Shown: positions 1 through 5,056 of the stretch, piece by piece
Numbering within the stretch: position 1 is the first letter of the stretch
Layout: each line of letters opens with the position of its first letter
Assembly (NCBI GenBank): GCA_007136055.1
Contig: SLHT01000079.1
Span: 1-5,056, forward strand
DNA from: Syntrophomonadaceae bacterium
GTDB taxonomy: Bacteria > Bacillota > Dethiobacteria > DTU022
Length of the DNA: 5,056 bases
Reading direction: 5' to 3'
Made by a program: the position numbers and the translations under genes
The notes under the pieces: generated by a model
Seen by the model: the letters and a program-made list of their open reading frames with translations, nothing else
Told to the model about the DNA's origin: nothing
Databases searched by the model: none

Positions 1-1
1 T

Positions 2-394
2 TACTGGGAATATGGCAGAAAAACCGGCATTCGGCCTGAAGTACTTTATGCCCAGGCCGCGCTTGAAACCGGCTTCGGCCACTATAACGGCCTGGTGCCT
101 TCTAAATACAATAACTGGGCCGGAATAAAAATTGGGTCATCGAGCGGTAACAATCCAGAAGACCACCAGCAGTTTGACACACCTGAAGAGGGAGTAAGGG
201 CGCATTTTAATCATGTCTCAGCTTATGTGGGGTTAGAACCGATCGGTGAACCTCATGAACGCTTTCATTTAATCATTCGCTTAAACTGGGCGGGTACGGT
301 TGAAACTGTAGAGGGGTTTAGTGGAAAATGGGCCCCTTCGCCGGCTTATCATGAAAGAATTGTGAAGATGCTCGGGGAGATGAAAGACAAGTAA
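2..394 (+). CDS. Glucosaminidase-domain cell-wall hydrolase, 3' end only (5' part off the left edge)
   Basis: The frame is open from base 2 to a TAA at 392-394, giving 130 residues with the beginning missing. It is a glucosaminidase domain (GH73-like, Pfam Glucosaminidase type) that would cut the glycan backbone of peptidoglycan outside the cell. Visible hallmarks are YAQAALETGFG at residues 16-26, with E22 the expected catalytic acid, YNNWAGIK at 36-43, and PEEGVRAHFNH at 61-71. By my hand alignment about 77 of 130 residues match the middle domain of the autolysin at 2843-4675 without gaps. The match begins at the first visible residue, so the protein must extend left; the GTG at 95 lies inside the domain and is not the start. 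Unlike the paralogue, it stops about 10 residues after the domain, with no SH3b or amidase following. Upstream modules and any signal peptide cannot be seen. Its stop lies 47 bases from the convergent stop of the next gene. Confidence 0.93.
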   Translation, partial: YWEYGRKTGIRPEVLYAQAALETGFGHYNGLVPSKYNNWAGIKIGSSSGNNPEDHQQFDTPEEGVRAHFNHVSAYVGLEPIGEPHERFHLIIRLNWAGTVETVEGFSGKWAPSPAYHERIVKMLGEMKDK

Positions 395-441
395 GGGTTT
401 GCTCCCTGTTGCCTCATTAATTAATGGTGATGATAAGCTTT

Positions 442-990
442 TTACTTTTCCCGCGGCATACAGATAATTTCTTTAACCTTCGTGTCGAAAAACTGAGAGG
501 AGTGGGCGGGTGTAATTACACACGCGGCATCGGCTCCTCTACCGGTTCCGCCGACGGCAATGATTTCATCGCCATAGGGAATCAAACCTGCATCAAGAGC
601 CATGACGCTTATTTCTACACAAACTTTGAAACCCTGTCCCAGTAAACGCAGGGATGAAGAAACTATCTCGGCAGGATAGACGCCTTCAAACTTAAACCTG
701 AGGGCGCGGTCAATCCCTGCCAGTAGGTGGGTAGTGGTTAGTATTTTTACCTCCTTGCTCTGTAGGTTTTCCCGCATTTGCGGTTCCATTTCGTCTCCGC
801 CCGGTTCCTTAAAGCCGATTTGGTGGGTCACACAGACTATTTCCAGGCCTTTACCGGCAAACAGTTCGGCAGTCGCACCGCTGTTAGAAGCTACGACAAC
901 ATATGTAACCCTCAGATCTGTAGCCCTTTCAAGTACCGCTTTTACAGTGTTTTCAGTGTTATCCCTGCCTTTTTCCGGCCAATGGAACAT
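442..990 (-). CDS. Stand-alone pyruvate kinase C-terminal (alpha/beta) domain-like protein, 182 aa
   Basis: This protein resembles the C-terminal regulatory domain of pyruvate kinase without the catalytic barrel, a family found as single-domain proteins in archaea and clostridia. Its biochemical role is not firmly known to me. Motifs in order are NTENT (11-15), VVASNSGATA (32-41), THQIGF (55-60), TTTH (85-88), an LRLLGQGFKVCVEISVMALDAGLIP-like block (114-138) and GGTGRGAD (147-154). The glycine-rich motif and the Ser/Thr clusters suggest a phosphate- or nucleotide-type ligand site (inference). No signal peptide or membrane segment is visible, so it is probably cytoplasmic. The start is set at ATG 990 because AAGGAGG sits 8 nt upstream. 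A GTG at 1014 would add eight residues but has no ribosome binding site, and the AAGGAGG would then lie inside the coding sequence. The gene converges with the left-edge gene and diverges from the operon at 1312. Confidence 0.9.
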   Translation of the reverse strand: MFHWPEKGRDNTENTVKAVLERATDLRVTYVVVASNSGATAELFAGKGLEIVCVTHQIGFKEPGGDEMEPQMRENLQSKEVKILTTTHLLAGIDRALRFKFEGVYPAEIVSSSLRLLGQGFKVCVEISVMALDAGLIPYGDEIIAVGGTGRGADAACVITPAHSSQFFDTKVKEIICMPREK

Positions 991-1051
991 TTCTTCAGCC
1001 TCCTTCTTACTCACGAATAAATCGTTGTTTTTACATTATTCAACAAAATTT

Positions 1052-1079
1052 GCTATATTCCTATTAATAATATTGACAA
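1052..1079 (-). promoter_or_regulatory. Candidate promoter for the pyruvate-kinase-like gene
   Basis: On the minus strand TTGTCA (1079-1074) and TATAGC (1057-1052) are 16 nt apart and resemble a sigma-A promoter, with five of six and four of six consensus bases. Transcription would start near 1045, leaving a leader of about 55 nt before ATG 990. The -35 box occupies nearly the same bases as the -35 of the opposing promoter. This is pattern matching only, in AT-rich DNA. Confidence 0.4.
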
Positions 1080-1101
1080 AAATTAAAAACCCTGATAATA
1101 T
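1073..1101 (+). promoter_or_regulatory. Candidate sigma-A promoter for the 1312-4675 operon
   Basis: A perfect TTGACA (1073-1078) is followed after 17 nt by TAATAT (1096-1101). TG one base before the -10 (1093-1094) makes an extended -10. Transcription would begin near 1108, leaving a leader of about 200 nt before ATG 1312. This is the best promoter-like sequence I can find in front of the operon. It is flanked by the inverted repeat TAATATT (1068-1074) and AATATTA (1097-1103), which could serve a regulator. Confidence 0.5.
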
Positions 1102-1107
1102 TAGTAT

Positions 1108-1311
1108 GAAAAATTAGAAATATTTGCCGTGTGTTCATTACATAATACGTCGTTTATAGTTAACCTGCTAGATTAGGACGGATTTATAAAACACAGGCAC
1201 GCAAAGCAGGGAGTCCAGGTTCTTTTTAGGGCTCAGGGAAACCTTGCTGATAAAGCAGGTTATTTAGCATCTTTATATAGAGAGATAGATCGATTCAGGG
1301 AGGGAATTTTC
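1108..1311 (+). promoter_or_regulatory. Long 5' leader with alternative RNA pairings (possible cis-regulatory RNA)
   Basis: There is no gene here. Four segments can pair in two exclusive ways: AACCTGCT (1162-1169), AGCAGG (1205-1210), AACCTTGCT (1240-1248) and AGCAGGTT (1254-1261). Segments 1 and 4 make nine perfect pairs (1161-1169 with 1254-1262), closing an 84-nt domain. Segments 3 and 4 make a compact hairpin with a 5-nt loop and one bulge. Segments 1 with 2, and 2 with 3, also pair. GAGTCC (1211-1216) can pair with GGGCTC (1229-1234). The core holds CACGCAAAGC (1198-1207), reminiscent of the conserved CGCAAAGC of class I cyclic-di-GMP riboswitches, but the expected preceding hairpin is absent, so I do not assign a ligand class. 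No strong T-run follows segment 4, so any control by termination would be weak. Confidence 0.4.
1298..1304 (+). promoter_or_regulatory. Ribosome binding site deciding the 1312 start
   Basis: GGGAGGG, containing the core GGAGG at 1299-1303, lies 8 nt before ATG 1312 and fixes that start. Confidence 0.85.
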
Positions 1312-2805
1312 ATGAAGCGATCCACAAGGAGAAAAGTGGAGCGCAGGAAAGGCTTTAACTTTTTCCACCTCTTTGGTGGAGCTTTCCTGGTCATTATTGT
1401 CACAGCTGTCTTGGTTCTTGCAACAGATAGCTTTGGTTTCGCTTCTTCGTTGCGCGAAGTTATTACCTCAAGCAGGGTTGAGGTAGTTGATTCTGACGGC
1501 ACCCGGTTAATTGAAGGCGATTATACGATCAATACTGCCGAAGTGAGGCTTGAGAATGCTCACATTCACGGCAGTCTTTTTTTATCCCCGGAAATAGGTG
1601 AAGGCAGTATTGACCTAATCAATGTTACCGTTGACGGTTCGGTCCTGGTTCAGGGCGGTGGCATGAATACTATCTATATGCAGGATTGTTACTTTAAGGA
1701 AGTTAAAGTTAACCGGCCCGAGGGCCGGGTCAGGCTGGTTGCTTCAGGAGAAACTGTTGTCTACAAAACGATTTTAGAAACCGGCGCCAGTTTAGTGGAA
1801 ACCGTGGCTGAAGATTTCCCAGGGTTTCGCCTGATCGAGGTAATGACCAGCGAAAAAACTGAACTTGCAGGGAGCTTTGATTCCATCCATTTATCTGTGG
1901 AAGACTCAAACGTGATAATCGACAGTGAAATGCTTGAAGAGCTTGTTGTCAGAAAAAGTGGGGCAGGTTCGGCTATAAAATGCTCCGATGGCATGGTCAT
2001 TAATAATCTTTACATGGATGGCGCGGCATACCTGCCTGGCAACAACGAGGTTGACAAGTCTTACCTTGCTGCTTCAGGTATAACAGAGTTATCGGGCACA
2101 TATAACCAGGTTCATATATCGGCGGAAGCAGGGCAGTTCTACTTATTGGAGGGCTCAACTTTTGCCTCTCTGGTAGTAAACAAAGAAGCTCTTAACAATG
2201 CTCTTAAATTGGAGCAAAACGTAATAGTGTCTTACCTCGAACTTAACGAGGCGGTAGAAGTAAAAGGTGAAGGGGAAATTGAAAAAGTGTTAATCGGCGC
2301 GGCGGGGTCCACAATGGAGCAGATCCCGCTGCAAATTGAATTTATAGATGAATTAAGCGTCATCATCGACGGGCATGAAATTTATAGCCCTGCTATGCTG
2401 CAGGCTTTAATAGAACATGGTGACCCTTACTATACAGTTACAGCTGAAGCCAGTGGGGAAACTGAAGGTTGGAAGCCCGAGCCCGAACCTGAACCCGAAC
2501 CTGAACCCGAACCTGAACCCGAACCTGAACCCGAACCCGAACCCGAACCCGAACCTGAACCCGAACCCGAGCCTGAGCCTGAGCCTGAACCCGAACCCGA
2601 GCCTGAATTAATAAAAGAGATTATCATCGAAGAAGGTATAACAATTGGCAAGAAACTGGTAATAGTATTTTTAAACGTTGAAGACGCCCGGGAATACACC
2701 GTTAAAATTGGCGATACTGAGATCGAGTATAGCGAAGCTATAAAAGGTTTCAGAGGAGAAGTTAATGAAAGCGATGCTGAAAAAGATGTCGTTGTTATAA
2801 GATAA
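1312..2805 (+). CDS. Membrane-anchored surface protein: beta-solenoid-like repeats, Pro-Glu rod, small C-terminal domain (497 aa)
   Basis: I do not recognise a named family. A basic N-terminus (RRKVERRK, 6-13) precedes one hydrophobic segment (about 17-38), typical of an uncleaved signal anchor with the rest outside the cell. Residues about 47-345 are rich in short beta-type stretches, as in right-handed beta-helix or polymer-forming surface proteins. Two units of about 73 residues align well (about 183-256 and 258-331), beginning TELAGSFDSIHLS and TELSGTYNQVHIS; 76-145 looks like a more divergent unit. Residues 389-432 are 22 uninterrupted Pro-Glu pairs, expected to form a stiff acidic rod. 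The last 65 residues resemble the small Ig-like domains of clostridial surface proteins (VEDAREYTVKIGDTEIEYSE). Two cysteines are visible (126, 224) and no catalytic motif. Three in-frame stops (TAA TAG TAG) end it, 37 nt before the autolysin. A scaffold or autolysin-partner role is inference. Confidence 0.9.
   Translation: MKRSTRRKVERRKGFNFFHLFGGAFLVIIVTAVLVLATDSFGFASSLREVITSSRVEVVDSDGTRLIEGDYTINTAEVRLENAHIHGSLFLSPEIGEGSIDLINVTVDGSVLVQGGGMNTIYMQDCYFKEVKVNRPEGRVRLVASGETVVYKTILETGASLVETVAEDFPGFRLIEVMTSEKTELAGSFDSIHLSVEDSNVIIDSEMLEELVVRKSGAGSAIKCSDGMVINNLYMDGAAYLPGNNEVDKSYLAASGITELSGTYNQVHISAEAGQFYLLEGSTFASLVVNKEALNNALKLEQNVIVSYLELNEAVEVKGEGEIEKVLIGAAGSTMEQIPLQIEFIDELSVIIDGHEIYSPAMLQALIEHGDPYYTVTAEASGETEGWKPEPEPEPEPEPEPEPEPEPEPEPEPEPEPEPEPEPEPEPEPEPELIKEIIIEEGITIGKKLVIVFLNVEDAREYTVKIGDTEIEYSEAIKGFRGEVNESDAEKDVVVIR
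2476..2607 (+). repeat. Tandem 6-bp repeat (22 copies) encoding the Pro-Glu rod
   Basis: Twenty-two consecutive CCY-GAR codon pairs make a 132-bp in-frame tract. Within it, 2482-2529 is four perfect copies of the 12-bp unit CCCGAACCTGAA. The rest mixes CCC/CCT and GAA/GAG, which suggests stepwise expansion by slippage or unequal exchange. Gain or loss of units keeps the reading frame, so rod length could vary between strains without inactivating the gene. Confidence 0.97.
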
Positions 2806-2827
2806 TAGTAGAATCTGGCAGTTTTTC

Positions 2828-2833
2828 GGAGGG
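2828..2833 (+). promoter_or_regulatory. Ribosome binding site deciding the autolysin start
   Basis: GGAGGG ends 9 nt before ATG 2843. A TTG at 2834 directly abuts it and cannot be the start. TTG 2840 (6 nt away) is possible, but ATG 2843 is preferred. Confidence 0.75.
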
Positions 2834-2842
2834 TTGCCGTTG

Positions 2843-4675
2843 ATGAAAATGATTATAAAGTTTAGCAGTACGATATTATTAGTAGTGGCAATCTTATTAT
2901 TAATAAGTTCGCCGGTTACAGCTGCTGTATCAGGTTTTGTGGCCAAAGGTGATGACGGTAACTTTTATGAGTACAGTTATGACAATTTACTTGACTCTTA
3001 CGCTTTAAGTATCCTCGGTTCACCGGATGGTTACTATGAAGATTTTGCTGGGAAAAAAAGTTACGCCATCCTGATTAGTAACGGTAAGTATATTGAATAT
3101 AATGACATCCTGGATCGCTATGCTTCTGCCCTGGTTAAAGGTGAAGCATTTAATCTGGGAGAGCACGCAGAAAAAGAAAAAATAAAGCTTGCTGCGCTGC
3201 CCTCGGAAATAAAGGTTGTTATATTTAATTCGGGAAGAATTGTTTACGAGTTAAAAAAAATTGCTTCCGGTGGGGTGGAAGAGGAACCCGGTTATCGGCC
3301 GCGTAGGACAAAAACTCCGCTTGTCGGTTCAGCTGAAGTATCAGTCGAGCAAGCTCAGAAATGGGCCAAAAGCAGGGAAGCTCACCGGAGATTTATCGAC
3401 ATTGCCCCGCTTTACTGGGAGTTTGCTGAAAAGTCAGGGCTGCGGCCGGAGGTGCTCTACGCCCAATCTGCGATGGAAACTAAGTTTGGTGAATATGATG
3501 GAACTGTGCCGCCTGAATATAACAATTGGGCTGGTCTAAAAATAGCTGAAGAAAACGGTGATAGCAGAGAAAACCATGAAGTATTTTCTACTCCCGAAGA
3601 AGGGGTAAGGGCCCATTTTAACCACCTTTCAGCCTATGTCGGTCTTAAGCCAATTGGCGAACCCCATGGGCGCTACCACCTTGTGGCAGAACAGCCCTGG
3701 GCCGGTTCCGTTTTTTATGTCGAAGATTTAAGTGGAAAGTGGACACCCTCAGAAGACTATCATATCTACATTTTAATCGCGTTAGATCAGATCTTTGATA
3801 CAGAATTAGAAAAAGAAATACCCGGACCGGATGATAATGATGATCAAAATAAAAATGAACCGGAATCTGAAACTAAGCCCAAAACAGGTAGCAATAATCC
3901 TGACAAAAGACATGTTGCTGTCGATGTCAGTGTCCTGCACTTTAGGGGCGGGCCAAGTACAGATGACGAGATTCTTGAGAGGCTTACTTTAGGTACAGTC
4001 CTCAAAGTAACCGCGAACCAAAGTGAATGGTTAAAGGTCATTACACCGGAAGGTAAAAATGGATGGGTTCACGGCGATTATGTCAGGGAAGTAGATATGG
4101 ATTTGCCGGAAAACCCTTTAAAGGGCAAAATAATTGTTATAGATCCCGGTCACGGTGGTTCGGATCCGGGAGCAACAGGGGTTACCGGGTTGCGGGAAAA
4201 GGTGGTTAACTTATCTGTAGCTAAAGAGTTAATCCCCTTGCTTGAATTGGCAGGAGCTGATGTAGTTACTACCCGCAGCGGAGATCATACGGTTAGCAAT
4301 CGGGCCAGGGTAGAGATAGCCAATAAAGCTAAGGCAGATCTATATCTTAGTATACATGCCAATGCTTATTCCAACCCTGATTCAAACGGAACCGAGACTT
4401 ACTATTGGTCTAAGGGCGAGAACGCACATGCCAGCAGGTTCTTGGCCCATCAACTGCAGCGAGAAGTAACATCCGTTCTTGGTTTAAGGGATCGCGGTGT
4501 GAAGTCAAGCAATTTTTACGTTTTGACCAATACAATCATGTCTGCTGTTTTAGTTGAGATCGGTTTTTTAACCAACCCTGAAGAAGAGGAGCTTTTAAGT
4601 AAACCGGTGACACACAGGGAAACTGCTGAGGCTATGTATGAAGGGTTGAAAGCATATTTCCTGTATTATCGATGA
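2843..4675 (+). CDS. Secreted bifunctional autolysin: N-terminal repeat module, glucosaminidase, SH3b, N-acetylmuramoyl-L-alanine amidase (610 aa)
   Basis: A signal peptide (hydrophobic 9-22, likely cut after VTAA, 25-28) sends the protein out of the cell. Residues 31-140 hold two to three copies of an unrecognised unit of about 40 residues. The glucosaminidase domain spans about 175-318, with ETKFG at 212-216 (E212 the expected catalytic acid), YNNWAGLK at 226-233 and PEEGVRAHFNH at 251-261. A polar linker (about 324-355) leads to an SH3b domain (357-416), a probable wall-binding module ending in NGWVHGDYV. Amidase_3 fills 428-610, with zinc ligands H437 (DPGHGG), E452 (LREK) and H505 (SIHAN) and catalytic E572 (VEIGFLTN), so all key residues are present. 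It should cleave glycan strands and the MurNAc-L-Ala amide bond. It starts 37 nt after the preceding stop with no terminator between, so the two are probably co-transcribed. The glucosaminidase part is a paralogue of the domain at the left edge. Confidence 0.96.
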   Translation: MKMIIKFSSTILLVVAILLLISSPVTAAVSGFVAKGDDGNFYEYSYDNLLDSYALSILGSPDGYYEDFAGKKSYAILISNGKYIEYNDILDRYASALVKGEAFNLGEHAEKEKIKLAALPSEIKVVIFNSGRIVYELKKIASGGVEEEPGYRPRRTKTPLVGSAEVSVEQAQKWAKSREAHRRFIDIAPLYWEFAEKSGLRPEVLYAQSAMETKFGEYDGTVPPEYNNWAGLKIAEENGDSRENHEVFSTPEEGVRAHFNHLSAYVGLKPIGEPHGRYHLVAEQPWAGSVFYVEDLSGKWTPSEDYHIYILIALDQIFDTELEKEIPGPDDNDDQNKNEPESETKPKTGSNNPDKRHVAVDVSVLHFRGGPSTDDEILERLTLGTVLKVTANQSEWLKVITPEGKNGWVHGDYVREVDMDLPENPLKGKIIVIDPGHGGSDPGATGVTGLREKVVNLSVAKELIPLLELAGADVVTTRSGDHTVSNRARVEIANKAKADLYLSIHANAYSNPDSNGTETYYWSKGENAHASRFLAHQLQREVTSVLGLRDRGVKSSNFYVLTNTIMSAVLVEIGFLTNPEEEELLSKPVTHRETAEAMYEGLKAYFLYYR

Positions 4676-5056
4676 ATGAGCAAGTTATTGTCAACGGTAA
4701 GTTATGCCATTTATAGCAATCTTATAAATAAAACACAGTAGCCTGGAAGTACGAATGCTTGATTTATCGGGGGTTTGGGTATAAAATGATTTAAAATAAG
4801 AACCAAATAAGAAAAATATTTACACTAAAAGAAGGATATTTAAGGTAAATATCGAATAAAAGAGCGATAAGGTGTGTTAAAATAGAGAAAAGAGTCTTTA
4901 TTGGAAACTATAAAAAGTCTTTGCAGTGTCAACTGATTAAGTTTCCTAAAAACGGAGGTGAACAGACAGGCTTAATCTTTGCTTATCGAAAATGTGTCCG
5001 ATGATGACATAATACAATACGAATAGAGAGATACAGGGCGCATTATTTTATTAAAA
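4676..5056. other. Non-coding region after the autolysin; possible control region of a gene beyond the right edge
   Basis: No convincing gene is present on either strand in these 381 bases, and no GC-rich hairpin with a T-run marks the end of the operon. The only inverted repeat close to the stop, ATTTATA (4709-4715) with TATAAAT (4723-4729), is all A/T. Further on are a 19-bp palindrome (4835-4853), an extended -10-like TGTTAAAAT (4875-4883), the inverted repeats GGAAACT/AGTTTCC (4903-4909, 4940-4946) and GATTAAG/CTTAATC (4935-4941, 4971-4977), and a ribosome-binding-site-like GGAGGTG (4954-4960). No start codon follows that motif at a usable distance, and the GTG inside it gives only five codons. 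Confidence 0.6.
4835..4853. promoter_or_regulatory. 19-bp palindrome, candidate operator
   Basis: GATATTTA and TAAATATC are perfect 8-bp inverted arms around AGG. A further copy of the left-arm sequence (ATATTTAC, 4816-4823) lies just upstream and can also pair with GTAAATAT (4845-4852). The centre is about 46 bp upstream of a start site predicted from the extended -10 at 4875-4883, a plausible place for a dimeric regulator. The bases are AT-rich, which lowers its weight. Confidence 0.35.

Noticed and set aside
395..441. Terminator between the convergent genes
   Set aside because: Only a four-pair AGGG/CCCT stem (394-397, 404-407) and the AT palindrome CATTAATTAATG (415-426) are present, with no GC-rich hairpin followed by a T-run.
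424..1117. Plus-strand open frames at 424-645, 734-1117 and 778-1020
   Set aside because: They lie antisense to, or largely across, the well-supported minus-strand pyruvate-kinase-like gene and show no protein-family features.
1186..1262. Full cyclic-di-GMP class I (GEMM) riboswitch call
   Set aside because: ACACAGG and CGCAAAGC are present, but they are almost contiguous. The stem with the GAAA-type loop that must lie between them is missing, so the ligand-binding architecture cannot form in the usual way.
2476..2607. CRISPR-like direct repeats
   Set aside because: The units are 6-12 bp with no spacers and sit in frame inside a coding sequence.
2430..2699. Minus-strand open frame encoding a Gly-Ser repeat protein, and a + frame encoding Asn-Pro-Leu repeats (2417-2611)
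   Set aside because: Both are shadows of the Pro-Glu codon repeat. They have no ribosome binding site and no sequence character outside the repeat.
4759..4785. Promoter TTGATT / TATAAA after the autolysin
   Set aside because: The spacer is only 15 nt and no gene follows within the window, so the support is too weak.
4958..4973. Tiny open frame starting at the GTG inside GGAGGTG
   Set aside because: It has five codons and its start overlaps the supposed ribosome binding site. The TTG at 4979 is too far away and yields only 15 residues.
1277..5033. 11-bp repeats ATAGAGAGATA (1277-1287, 5023-5033) and ATAAAACACAG (1186-1196, 4728-4738)
   Set aside because: A few shared 11-mers are expected by chance in 5 kb, especially in AT-rich DNA, and the flanks do not match.

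Overview
The window looks like chromosomal DNA from a Gram-positive, probably clostridial (Bacillota) bacterium. The genes carry strong AGGAGG-type ribosome binding sites, the intergenic DNA is AT-rich, and two genes encode secreted peptidoglycan hydrolases built from Glucosaminidase, SH3b and Amidase_3 modules. The style of the glucosaminidase domain and the stand-alone pyruvate-kinase C-terminal-like protein remind me of Desulfotomaculum/Pelotomaculum-type Peptococcaceae. That placement is an inference, not a demonstration.

Layout. At the left edge (2-394, +) is the 3' end of a gene ending in a glucosaminidase domain. Facing it is a complete 182-residue protein of the stand-alone pyruvate-kinase C-terminal-domain family (442-990, -). 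Its start is best placed at an internal ATG with a good ribosome binding site. Positions 991-1311 hold a divergent control region: two promoter-like sequences overlap at their -35 boxes, and a leader of about 200 nt follows on the + strand. Four mutually complementary segments in that leader can form alternative hairpins. Next come two tandem genes 37 nt apart, probably one operon. The first (1312-2805, +) encodes a membrane-anchored extracytoplasmic protein with beta-solenoid-like repeats, a 22-unit Pro-Glu rod and a small C-terminal domain. The second (2843-4675, +) encodes a secreted 610-residue autolysin with an unrecognised repeat module, a glucosaminidase domain, SH3b and Amidase_3. The last 381 bases have no convincing gene, but contain a 19-bp palindrome, an extended -10-like sequence, further inverted repeats and an orphan ribosome-binding-site-like motif.

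Working together (inference). The autolysin could cut both the glycan strands and the stem-peptide amide bond, and the glucosaminidase at the left edge is a close paralogue of its middle domain. The membrane-anchored rod protein, made from the same transcript, is a candidate surface scaffold or partner reaching into the wall. The pyruvate-kinase-like protein is divergent and seems functionally unrelated, but may share control through the overlapping promoters. I see no mobile element, CRISPR array, tRNA or rRNA.
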